NCBI RefSeq assembly: GCF_000699445.3
Contig: NC_067196.1
Coordinates: 35,856,616-35,920,615 of the forward strand
DNA: 64,000 bases
Direction: 5' to 3'
DNA from: Schistosoma haematobium
Lineage: Eukaryota > Platyhelminthes > Trematoda > Strigeidida > Schistosomatidae
This document shows, in pieces, positions 34,181 through 45,349 of this stretch; within the stretch, counting starts at the first letter, position 1, and each line of letters begins with the position of its first letter. The notes beneath the pieces are model-generated. The model did no database searches. It saw only the letters and a list, made by a program, of their open reading frames with translations, and had not been told where the DNA came from. The position numbers and the translations under genes were made by a program.

Positions 34181-34925
34181 ATTGAGCGTGTCGATCGCTT
34201 CACTTATCTTGGAAGTCTCATCAGCCCTTGTGGTCTGGTGTGTGACGAAATCTCAGCACGCATACAGAAGGCTCGACTAGCTTTTACCAACTTGCGTCAT
34301 TTATGGCGTGGGCGAGATATCCGTCTATCAACCAAAGGACGGGTTTACTGCGCAGCAGTTCGTTCCGTCCTACTTTATGGCAGTGAGACATGGCCGGTAA
34401 GAGTGGAGGATATCCGTAAGTTACTAGTATTTGATCATAGGTGTTTTCGAAATATTGCTCGTATATCCTGGGACTATCGAGTAAGTAACGCAGTTGTTAG
34501 GAAACGGGTACTAGGTAAGAATGGCAAATCCATTGATGACGTAGTGAAACTTCATCAGTTGAGATGGCTTGGACATGTGTTACGTATGCCCAACCACCGA
34601 CTGCCTCGACGTGCGATGTTCAGAAGTATAGGAGTAGGTTGGAAGAAAGCTAGGGGCGGCCAGACCAAAACATGGCACAAGTCCATGAATTCACTGACAA
34701 GTGGACTGAGTCATGTTGGTAGGTGTAGACTACCTGGTTGGGGACCGCGAGATGATAGCAACCGATGGTTAGAGACCCTGAATGACATGGCTCAAAATCG
34801 TTTGCAATGGCGCAGGTGCATCCACTCTTTGTGTTCTCCCAAATTTTGATCTCCTTATTCCTCCTTGTCTCTTTTTTTCTCTTCCCAAATTTATTTCACT
34901 GTATTATACTCTTTAAATAACATCT
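34181..34925 (+). mobile_element. RTE-clade retrotransposon 3' end (lineage A), well kept
   Basis: An open frame through 34849 encodes the RT C-terminal part: [20 protein letters not shown], then VRSVLLYGSETWPVRVEDI, then LVFDHRCFRNIARISWDYRV, then LHQLRWLGHVLRMPNHRLPR and RLPGWGPRDDSNRWLETL. It has no internal stop over more than 200 codons, so it is younger or less decayed than the copy at 4140. 5'-truncated; a short pyrimidine-rich 3' UTR follows. Confidence 0.87.
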
Positions 34926-35617
34926 CCAAACACTAATCTTCCCGATTAGTACTTATACTCTTATTACCTTTACCACTACGGGATTTGAATCGACAACTGC
35001 ATCTCTGTGCTAATGTGGTGTGGCAACTCGAACTGATGTACGTACGTACGAAGTTCTACGTTGTTACTGACTGATACCGAATAACTATAAACCGGATTGT
35101 ATCCAAAAGTTATCGTAACACGTTACATGTTTGGTGAATCACCTTCGTCAAGCTCTCTAACAACATTCTAGTACACTTAAAATAAAAGTATCAATTCAAT
35201 ATTAAAACATCTGATTACTATTAAGAGCAAATTTACATTTGGAAAAGAAATGAAATGAGTTTATGGGATTCTAAATATTTTAGTAAGTGCTATGAAACCA
35301 CAAAATATACGTATTATACGGTAGAACAAACGATTTGATATTTTTTAAAAGAAGAGTGTACTCACTCTTAGTAAGATTAACGGCTAGCCCTATTGATATA
35401 CTTTAATACACAGGTTCAGTGTGTATATTTCTTTTCCCTACGACTCATGTAACCAACTGAAGTTTACACTCATTTATAGCAAATAATTTACAAATGTTAT
35501 CCTTAAATAACTTACGTTTTATGAAAACAATACGTATGTTATCAAAATAATAACATCAGCAAGATAACGAGAACGGAATGAACAAATTTTATACATTAGC
35601 GCGTAGGTTTAAAGAAG
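34926..35617. other. Intergenic region between RTE fragment and PNO1
   Basis: Holds the PNO1 3' UTR (minus strand) and otherwise featureless AT-rich sequence. Confidence 0.5.
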
Positions 35618-35860
35618 TTACAAAGAAGAATCTAGTCTAGCGGCGTGTGTTCGAATTTTTCCGAAAATTTTGTTCGGCGGAGCACCCAATATCAGATCAC
35701 ATATTGCACGTCGGGCCACTGCTATACGGTCATTGCTTCCTAGAATATGGATGGTTTCATCGGCAACGACTATGCGAGTCCGTGTAGCGTTTTCAATACA
35801 CATACGAATACGACCTTTAGCACCGCAAATACGCCCCACTGCTCGAGCCATGTGATCACC
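35618..35860 (-). CDS. PNO1: PNO1 exon 3
   Basis: 80 codons plus TAA, GDHMARAVGR through RLDSSL. Acceptor TTTTTCAG. Carries the C-terminal KH domain; its GAKGR loop stands where human has GKGGK. Confidence 0.95.
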   Translation of the reverse strand, partial: GDHMARAVGRICGAKGRIRMCIENATRTRIVVADETIHILGSNDRIAVARRAICDLILGAPPNKIFGKIRTHAARLDSSL

Positions 35861-37329
35861 CTGAAAAACAATTATCAGAAACCGTATTAGAAATGATATT
35901 AATCAAACGGTATCGTGTGACACATGCTATATTAAAAGTTTCAGCTTAACACTTCAGGGAATTCGTTATAAACTGAGCTCGGACTCTAACCTGACATTTG
36001 TTCAAGCGGATGGTATTACGCAGAAAAATGGTATTTGTTGTTTGGAGTTTTTTCTGCTTACCTTGATTTGAGTAGCCACGAGTTATCACCATCTGTTGCA
36101 GGAAAATGGTTCAAAATCGGGCATACGAACTCATACATCGCAAATGAGTTGCATAACCAACTTTCTGAGTCTACAAATTACTACTGACCAGACTTAAAGT
36201 TCAACTGCAACGTTTTTAGCCCACTTGTAAACCACAATTTGTGGGAAGCACTAGCATCGATGAACAAACTTTTTTAGTAGAATTACAGGCTGGTTCAATT
36301 GCTCTACGACAGGAGAACTATAATGACTTACATTTTAATGATTTTCGACAATTAAGGTCTACATTAAGAGCATGTAGTTCATGTAGTATGTAACCGACGA
36401 AAAGTTTGATATTTGTGTCTAATGTTTCCAAAATCTGATGTTCTAAACTAAATTTCGAACGCTTCAGTATTAATTTACTTCAATACCACAACGGAATTTT
36501 ATAAATAAACCAGGAAGTGTACTTGAGACTGGTTTTGAACGAATGATACTGCATACTTTTCAATGACTCATTGTCACTTGAAACTCATAAACGTCAAACT
36601 AAGTATATTTTGACCTAACAGTTACTGCATATATGTATTATTTACCAGAATCAGGACCTTGACATCCACACTAAAGAAACATTAGCTAAGCTCTGAAAAT
36701 CCTTATTACTCATGACGGGAGTTGTAATACTATACTTAAGAGAATAGTCAACCATGGTTGCAGGACTTAAAAACAATTGTTCGTATTTAAGTTGACGGAT
36801 GAAAAACGTTAACTTACCCTGAGTGTTTGTTTCACATCCATTATGTGGAATGAGTTGACGTAGATACCATCTATTCTGACCACAGCTAATGCGTCTTCGT
36901 ACTTAAAGCCTTTCAGAAAAGCGCTCACGAAGTCACAACCCTTCTGTAAGTGCTGGGCATCTCTTGTTTCTGAAGATGGTTTGATAAATACTTTCCATAA
37001 TTTCTTATCTGTTTTCATGCATACCATAAGTTTGAGCTGCTTTGTTAACACCTACTAGAAACTTTAGACAACATACAGATTTGTACCTCAACAATTGAAG
37101 GCCACGAATTGCGGATTGGTGTCCTGCGGTTTTTAGGGACAATCAAGGTCCTAATTTCACCAAGTTTGTTCTCCGGGGCTGTCATGTGCAGATTTACAAA
37201 CTGAGCGCCTGAGGTCATTAGGCATTGGCAAAGATCACATGCTATAAAATGACTGTGGGTAAAATCTTTCACCACGTTAAACATCTTTGCTAAAATCTCG
37301 GTGCTCGAACCCCTTCCGTATAAATCCAT
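35618..37329 (-). CDS. PNO1: PNO1 / Dim2, 40S ribosome assembly factor (complete, 3 exons)
   Basis: PNO1 binds pre-18S rRNA with two KH-like domains and partners the NOB1 nuclease in final 40S maturation. Exons at 37329-37087, 37051-36818 and 35860-35618 are all phase 0 and give 239 aa (human 252). Recognisable landmarks: LIVPKNRRTPIRNSWPSIVE (human VPANRYTPLKENW..IVE), CDFVSAFLKGFKYEDALAVV, VNSFHIMDVK, GDHMARAVGRICGAKGR, RTRIVVADETIHILGS and AVARRAICDLILGAPPNKIF. Intron 1 is only 35 nt, typical of schistosome 5' introns; intron 2 is 957 nt. The first ~48 residues look unlike other PNO1 N-termini, but the total length supports this ATG, which lies one base after a TTGATTCAG acceptor. Confidence 0.93.
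36818..37051 (-). CDS. PNO1: PNO1 exon 2
   Basis: 78 codons, VLTKQLKLMV through DVKQTLR. Acceptor TCTAGTAG, donor GTAAGT. Encodes most of the first KH-like domain. Confidence 0.93.
37087..37329 (-). CDS. PNO1: PNO1 exon 1
   Basis: 81 codons from MDLYGRG to PSIVE, then donor GTACAA. An internal start at MTAPENK is the alternative if the poorly conserved N-terminus is not used. Confidence 0.8.
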
Positions 37330-37864
37330 TCTGAATCAAACTTCCCAAAATAAAATCGCTTGATGACATCTTTCGGGACGGTCAAGAAGTTAAGCCATTA
37401 GTTTCCGCTCACATGTTGCATGTTGTCGAGATTTCTGAATGTCGTTGTTTATCAGCCATCAACAGCATTTTTCCGTCACACGTCAATTTTCGTAATGTTT
37501 GTGCTAGTTACATAGCACTTGTTCTATATATTGGCAGTTAGACATTTGTTTTTTTAGACAGCCTAATGTGGTTATTTGTGACAATGCAAACTCAAGTAAA
37601 TGAATTCACCATTTGTCAAGTCAAAAATAGACTGCAATCAGAGTTTTAGGAAAAAATGAGCCCTAAACCCTTTTACACTTGATTCACATCCCTATCTGTG
37701 ATGATGAACATGAATGTTGGTAGTTGTTTATAAAACGTAAGTTGAAGCAATTAGGCTTTTCACTAACTTTGAATATCATATGATATGTTAATACACAGAC
37801 ATAAACAGTTCTATCCATTTTAACTATCATCATTTTTGACTGAATTGACATGTTATTATACAAA
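37330..37864. other. PNO1 upstream region
   Basis: About 530 bp between the PNO1 start and the 5' end of an RTE element. No motif called. Confidence 0.4.
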
Positions 37865-40214
37865 GTGTCTGAGAAAACTCCACCTGGCGCCTCTTTGAGG
37901 CTACTGCTGGTCCCAGGCGCGGATAAAAGAGAGGAGTTGGGCATAAGGTTAGCGACTTCGTCCTGCAGAAAGCTAATTTGCTAAAAAACGCTAACCAGAA
38001 AAAATTATTCAGATCTTTTAAACTCTGCCATGGGAGCCAGAAGGTTTTCATTTAGAAGAGTTATGACGCCTCATGGTGAAAACCGAATTTCTTCGGAAGC
38101 CACGAGGCTGATACTTCTGACAACCAAAGCAACCATTTATTTAGGTACATGGAATACTCTACAATGAAGAAGAAGGGAGAGTCCTACAAGCTGCTGCAGA
38201 AATAAAGAGATCAACCTGGAGGTGAAAGTCATTATACGAAAGTTGGACAAAAACGAATAGCTTCAGGGGAGCTTCTGTTATACTCCGGCCATGATGAAGA
38301 AAATGCCCCACATACACAAGGAGTTGCATTGATGCTGTCAAAACAAGCACAAACGGCACTTACAAGATGGGAATCTCATGGACCAAGGATCATCAAAGCC
38401 TCCTTCAAAACAAAGAAAGAGGGCATTACAATGAACGTCATCCAATGCTACCCGCCTACCAACGACTACAATGAAGACGCTGAAGACCAATTCTACGACA
38501 GACTGCAGACACTCGTCGAGAAGTGCCCAACAAATGACTCGACCATTCTGATGGGAGATTTAAATACCAAGGTTGGAATGGACAACACCGGATATGAAGA
38601 CATCATGGGACTGGGAGGAAGGAACGAAAATGGTGAGAGATTTGCAAACCTATGTGCCTTCAATCAACTGGTCATAGGCGGCACTATATTCCTACACAAA
38701 CGCATACACAAAACCACATGAACTTCACCGGATCACACTACGCAGAACCAAATCGACAATATCTGCATCAGCACATAGTTCAGGAGGACGATGGAGGAAG
38801 CGAGAACCAAGAGAGGAGCTGATATAGCATCAGATCATCACTTGCTGGTCGCCAAGATGAAATTAAAACTCAACAAGCACCGGACAACATTACAGCGGAG
38901 GCACTGGAAGCAGATGTAGCAGTAACTGCAAACAAATGAAAATTCTCTTCAGCAAGATTCGGGATGAAGAGCAAGTACCAACAGCCTGGAAAGAAGGACT
39001 TCTGAACAAAATACTAAAGAAAGGCGATCTCGGCAACTGTGGTGACTACAGGGGCATCACTCTTCTCTCAATACCAGGAAAAGTGTTCAACAGGGTATTG
39101 TTAAACAGGATGAAGGACTGCGTAGACGCCCAACTTCGTGACCAACAGGCAGGATTCCGTAAGGATAGATCGTGTACAGACCAAATCGCAACTCTACGGA
39201 TCATTGTGGAACAATCAATTGAATGGAATTCATCGCTCTACATCAACTTCATTGACTACGAGAAAGCATTTGATAGCGTTCACAGAACAACACTATGGAA
39301 GCTTCTTCAATACTAAGGTGTACCTGAGAAGATAGTCAACATCATACGGAATTCCTGTGATGCATTACACTGCAAAATCGTGCATGGAGGACAGTTGACA
39401 AAGTCGTTCGAAATGAAGGCCGGTGTCAGGCAAAGTTGCTCACTCTCACCCTTTCTCTTTCTCCTGGTAATTGACTGAATTATAAAGACGTCAAAATCTG
39501 TAGGAGGAAGCATGGGATACAGTAGATAAATAGGATGCAGCTGGACGATCTAGACTTCGCAGATGATCTGTTTCTTTTATCGCAGACACAACAACAAATG
39601 CAGGAGACGATCAGTGTAGCAGCAGTCTCAGCAGCAGTAGGTCTCAATATACACAAAGGGAAAAGCAAGATTCTCCGACACAACACAGCATCTACCAATC
39701 GAATCACAATTGACGGAGACAACTTGGAAGATGTAAATACCTTTACATATTTGGGCAGCATCATTGATGAACAGGGTGGGTCTGATGCAGATGTGAAAGC
39801 GCGGATCGGTAAAGCAAAAGCAGCATATTTACAACTGAGGAACGTCTGGAACTCAAAACAACTGTCAACCAACACCAAGGTCAGGATTTTCAGCACAAAT
39901 GTCAAGACAGTTCTACTGTATGGGGTGGAAACTTGGAGAATAACGGAAGCAATCATCCAGAAGATACAAGTGTTTATTAACAGTTGTCTACGCGAACTAC
40001 TCCGGATCCGTTGGCCAGATATTATCAGCAACAACCCACTATATGAGAGATTAAACCAGATCCTATCAGAGGAAGAATTCAGAAAGAAGCGTTGGAAGTG
40101 GATAGGACACACATTGAGGAAAGCAGTCAGCTGCGTCACAAAGCAAGCCCTCACTTGGAATCCTCAAGGCCTGGATATGGAAGATTGTGTGAAGAAACAA
40201 TCTACAAGCTGACA
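37865..40214 (+). mobile_element. RTE-clade retrotransposon (lineage B), 5' leader to RT C-terminus, with an internal deletion
   Basis: In order: a leader (37865-38060), an endonuclease (LGTWNTLQ near 38150; then 38329-38721 with INVIQCYPP-like and STILMGDLNTKVGMDNTGYE; SDHH-type ASDHHLLVAK at about 38835), a junction near 38890 where KLNKHRTT runs straight into AEALEADVAVTANK, then RT. RT shows [56 protein letters not shown] (motif A), GVRQSCSLSPFLFLLVID (motif B) and [15 protein letters not shown] (motif C), and a thumb through 40212 ([12 protein letters not shown]). Compared with related elements, about 200 codons of the endonuclease-RT linker are missing. Several stops make it dead. It resembles schistosome SR2 as I remember it. 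Confidence 0.87.
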
Positions 40215-41854
40215 ACTGTGTTTTATATTGACTACTGACACGTTTATTCATCTAATGGATTACTTGAATATGAATATACTCAGTCTTTTGCACCATAAAT
40301 ATGTATAATTGTAGTCTCATTCTATACTAATGCTACTTTAATAATAAAGCTAATCCCAAAACGGTGAATTTGTCATGATGTGATTGTCTAATCTGTAATA
40401 TCTTACTGTCTACACTGACTCATCGTATCGTGACAATTATCAATGATACTTAGTACTTCTGAAGGACACATCGGGCCTGGGGATAGAATAATATATTTAA
40501 TATGAATATTAATAAGTTACACATAATGACCACTTCTGAATATTTGAGCCATGCCATCCTATTAAATGAATGTCTCCACACCCAATACTGCAGACCTTCT
40601 CCATGAGTTACATGACTAATATACATCATTTCAGTCATTATATGCTTGGTTTGGAAGATCGTGTGATCAAAAAACAATTCCACTACAGGTATCCATCCGA
40701 ATATACTGTCATAGTGAGGGAAATTATATATACATGCAACATTCTAGCGAAACTTCCAAACTGATCCAGTACTACAAGTTCTCTTAAAAAACGGGTACTT
40801 ATAAAGCGAACACTTAGTAGTTCTTAATTTTCACAAACATTCACCCATTAAGATAATTGGTACATCTCCCATGAAACTACAACGAAGACGGGCTAAAGAT
40901 GGGCTAAAGTTTATCGGTGCATCATCACTACTTTTACTTTGTGACTACCCATAATGCACAAATAATGACGCATGTTGCTGCTAGGTTTATCTCTATGACT
41001 TTAAACACTCTGCCACCGGACAAACTAAAGAGATGCATAATATTTGTTTGTGTTAGAAAGCAATGTGCTCAATGTAGCCAGTGCAAATAAGCCGTCTAAG
41101 AATTGTCTCTCAGTTAACGCTTTGGAAACAGAGAACACTAGGAGAGACATTACAGAAAGGTATAGAAAGCCGACACAGTATTATACTAAATGATGAATTA
41201 CATATCACCGTTCAAAAAATTGCTTCGCAACATTTCTTGTAAAGTAATGGGAATATTCGGAAATTCAAGTTATTGAATACCGATGAAACTCATTTTCAGC
41301 ATCCCAAAGAGAAATGCACATTTTTAGTGACGAGAATATTCATTTACATTTTTTAACGACAAAATATAGGCCAAATTTTAATTTATATGTAATCATGTTC
41401 ATATTCAATATCTACTGTTTCTCTGTATCAATGGTAAAGGAACGGATATAACTGCTTGGTTGCACACTATCGCGATTGTTAAAAATAAACGCCATTTCAA
41501 CCGTCTAGTCTACTGCTTCATTGGCCACGGCCTTTGATTGAAGAACGTGACAGTATTACAACATATTTTAGGTCATTTCACTCAGAAGCAGCCCACAAGT
41601 GACGTTCACTTCATAACAATTGTAATCATCTTGTTATTTAATATACTATTTATATTGTTACTGCAAATTGTTACCGTTTTGCTTCACTTATAGACAGACA
41701 TTTCGGTTTGTACGATCGATTCTTTTTTGTATATGATTGATAAATTTGTGAATTGTAATATCTTGAATAAGCTCTATTGCTGGGATCCACCAGAAGTAGT
41801 GGAAACTAAAGAGTACTGGTAAATAATGTATCTTAGAAAGCACTACCTACATAC
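40215..41854. other. Intergenic region with one dispersed repeat
   Basis: Holds repeat R2 copy 2 (40368-40690) and otherwise AT-rich sequence with no gene seen. Confidence 0.4.
40368..40690 (+). repeat. Interspersed repeat R2, copy 2
   Basis: Matches 18075-18415 in order: TTTGTCATGATGTGATTGTC, CTACACTGACTCATCGTATC, TGAGCCATGCCATCC, TTGGAAGATCGTGTGAT. It begins about 150 bp after the RTE element ends. Confidence 0.6.
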
Positions 41855-42046
41855 GTGGTTCAGAGAACAAAGAGGGTTGTTTGATCTTAGGACTGAATAT
41901 TTATGTATTCCTGTATTCATAGTGGTAGACGGCGATTCTGATATGGTCTTGTTATTATCAAGCCATTGTAATGAAACATTCACTAGATGCAAAAATTCCC
42001 CAAGAGTCGACAAATCATGTTCATAACCATCCTGATACCAAGACTT
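41855..42046 (-). CDS. Possible orphan coding exon, unidentified
   Basis: 64 codons in phase 0 (KSWYQDGYEHDLSTLGEFLH through PLCSLNH) bounded by a TTTTTAAG acceptor and a GTATGT donor on the minus strand. The residue mix is protein-like and both splice sites agree in phase. I do not recognise the sequence and found no partner exon nearby. It could be chance. Confidence 0.35.
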
Positions 42047-42184
42047 CTTAAAAATAAAACTTACAGATGAACTTGATCCAGAGGAAACAGTGGGATTTGA
42101 CAATATGCAAATTAAGCTTATACAAAGGAGCTCCAGCTGTAACCTTTATATGTTACGGTTGATACTGAGTCGGATAAAGGAGGA

Positions 42185-42400
42185 AAGTTGATGGATGGTG
42201 TCAGAAACCTCAGACATCAAAAGAATGAATAGCAACTGAAAACAAATGGAAAAGATTGCCCATGACATAGATTATATGTGTTGTTCTAATTTTCACAATA
42301 GGAACCTTTAATATTCATGACATAGATGTAGAATCCACGCGGACGGTCTATGTTCCTTCACGAGGGATAACAGTCGTAGGTAAATTAGTAAGTTACGCAC
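42185..42400 (+). mobile_element. RTE lineage B 3' tail interrupted by a 43-bp insertion
   Basis: AGAATGAATAGCAACTGAAA through AAAGATTGCCC and, beyond the insertion, GGTCTATGTTCCTTCACGAG match the 3' end of the element at 57838-58925. The inserted block is described separately. Confidence 0.7.
42273..42315. repeat. 43-bp insertion flanked by a 12-bp duplication
   Basis: CATGACATAGAT occurs at 42261-42272 and again at 42316-42327, bounding TATATGTGTTGTTCTAAT..CCTTTAATATT. The inserted sequence resembles the right arm and flank of the palindrome at 1472-1655. Confidence 0.8.
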
Positions 42401-45349
42401 TGACAAAGATATATATCTATAGAGAGGATAGCGTTTATTCATCAACATCAGTAGTGAGAAATATATGAACATGTACAAAATAACTAATAAAGTCGAAATT
42501 TATACGTTGTGATACCTTGATGTATGTAAATAAAGCAGAAAAACATACTGTTTTCTCTTTTTAATCATCATGTCGTTTTGAATCAAACGTAATTGGTTAT
42601 GATATTTAAAAATGATTATAACATACCACTAGTTTAGATTTAAGCTGTACGCAACTACTGAAGACACCTTGGGATATAATGAATTCAAGTTGTTCTAAAA
42701 ATCTTGTTCTCGCCTTCTTTAAAAATTAGAAATAAACATTTTCCGTACGGTTTGTTTGATTTTAAGTTTGTCCAAAAACATACCTTTTTTTAGAAATGCT
42801 ATAGCGGGAACCTATGAAGTTTCATGACGACTTTTCATTCTGTATCAAAATTATTCACACTTACTGTGTATAAAATTACACCCTACGATAATCAGAAACG
42901 GCCGGACTCAGAAACCACTACTAGGTAAAATCTCCCACAGGCGCACAGTTTATATCATTTGATCTCACCTACTGAACGTAACAAATGGTCTATTTAAGTT
43001 TGTTACTATTTTTAGGAATTTCTAACGATTCAATGTTGGGATCAATTTTCTACAGTCTGATTATCAAGTAAGCTAAAAAATCTTGATTACATTTTGTTAG
43101 TTATGTAAAGTGTAAATTAATAAACCAATGTGATTGGATACAGTTGTTTGTGCCCTCTAAAACTCCTTAAAAATATGGTTCTGATCGAAAAATATCCAGT
43201 CTAAATTAAACCTAGGTTAGACAGATCTTTAGTAGCTGCGTGAATAGAACGACAGGCTGCCATTTTGTAGGCTAGAGGTATGGTTAAACGACATCACTGG
43301 CGGTTGAAGACCACCCATTAAGCTTCAAACAAGTCATAATCGACAAACTTTTTTATCGTAAACTGTAGGGCGTTTAACATTCAGGTAGCTACTTTATAAC
43401 GAGGGTGGTTTGTAGATAAATAATTCGGCCTGCAAAAGTTGTGGACATTTCACCTTCATTTTCTTTTATTCCTACGTTTTTCACTCTTAGTTGGGAATGG
43501 GTCGTTGTAAAGTCAGTTGGGATCCAAAACTAGCATAACTGGCTGGAAAAGACAAAGGCAACGTTAAGTGGTAAGAACCCGTCTTGTAATCTTATATTTT
43601 ATTCTTCACAAGACTCGTCAGTGCGAAAAACCATATACTGCAAAGCTGGGTAAGATATCAAGAGAAGCTTACTTGAAGCAGCTATGCTGTTAAGACTTCT
43701 GGCTGTTAGAGTCACAGTGTCCCACACATCATAGTAGGAGCTGAATGAGCTGTATTATTGAATAGCTTCCTGGGACAAATTGTCCCGTGATCATTCGATG
43801 TTGATAATAATCTCACTGATTTTATTGAATGCTACCAACCGGAGGTACCTAATCAGTCATCCACGCCAGATTTCTGCACGAGTTGACGTGAAATCCTTCC
43901 TGTACTTTGGACAGGAAATATACACATCTGATGTCCCTTTAGCTTACATGTAACCAAGTTGATATAATCTCTCATCGCCTTTTCCCTCTGCGTTTAGATA
44001 AGATAGTATAATAATAACTAAGAAACAGTGTCACCCAATTTTGTCTCATACAGTGTAAATAATTTAAAAAATGAATCCACACTTCTTTCATTAAATAATT
44101 CTAAATTTGGGTTTGTTTTTACAAGGCGAACTACAAGGCACAATAAATTAAAGTCATCTGTCAAACACGAAGGTACTACCTCAGAAGTGTCACTTATCCA
44201 CCTACTGAAGTGAAATGAAATGCTGTAACCAGTTAATCTACGTAATCTTACGTTGAACTCGCAAATTATTATTCTAACTCAGTTTAACTCAGTACCCAGG
44301 TTATCCCCCTTAGTACTTTTGGATGTCCGACAGAATTTTACCAGAAGCATCAGCTGGAGATTTGGCAGAGGTAATGTACAAAACGATATCAATCGGTGAT
44401 AACGGAGTTGTGTCCTCACTCCATTAGCTTACGTAGTCATCCGTGACAACGACGAAGTGTGGTGGTGATGAACATAAAGTGACCAGCCTTCTAAGTTGAA
44501 GATGCATTTTGGTTGACTGAGAATTTTGTCTATGTTCAGTGTTGTTTTAGTGGCATTGGACACTTTTGAATTTCATATAAGCAGCAAAATAGCGTTTCAT
44601 CATATACGACCTTAGCTATCTTACGTTACAAATTGTTGTATTTGAGTAAGTTCTGTTTTTCTGTGTAAATTTTCCAATTTTCTCCACTACACCAAGTTTC
44701 TATAGTTTCTCTGCGCATAATATATTTCCAAACAAATAATCCGTCAAATAAAGTGGTATTTGTGCAAGAACAGTCCGCATAGCTATTTTAAAATAGAGTC
44801 ACAGTTTCTAGAATCTCTCAAGTTTACGTGGATTTACTCCCGACTGTCAGTTGCACGTCGAAACGCTACGTCTAATATCTCGCCAACTGTCGTATTGAAA
44901 ATACGGATCTTACAAACATTATTTGTATTCATCAGTGAGAAGTATTATCCCCCATACTTTTATGTTCAGTATACCTTATAAAATGTCAAACTAACTGAGT
45001 AGCCCAACACAGTGAAAACTGTATCGTCTGTAACAATTTGATCTTGCCTGTAAACTGGCATTCCTCATGTAACAGAGCTAAATTTGAGGATAAATTATTA
45101 CTAGTATTACTATTTAGCATCGATTCGTCGCTAAGGTTTGCGCAGTCACTCCGTTAGAATGAGGAAGCGAAACTGAAAATATACGTATCTGAGTAAATAC
45201 ATCAATAGAGTTTGTAAATATGGTGTGGCGTGTAGCCATTCGCTTCGAAAACATTATCTCAATGTTATTTTCACTGGAGTGACCCTTTTTAGTCCGAACG
45301 TCACATGGAAAACTTCATACAGTATCCACGATTCTAATGTAAGTTATTG
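42401..45349. other. Intergenic stretch, mostly featureless
   Basis: No supportable gene. Open frames at 44028-44213 and 44760-44981 lack ATG-plus-context or family features. GC-richer patches at about 43680-43960 may be repeat debris. Confidence 0.4.

Noticed and set aside
39480..40154. 224-codon minus-strand frame
   Set aside because: Antisense shadow of the RTE reverse transcriptase, which has clear motifs on the plus strand.
44028..44213. Possible plus-strand exon after an AAACAG acceptor
   Set aside because: No ATG, ends in its own stop, weak acceptor without pyrimidine tract and no partner exon.
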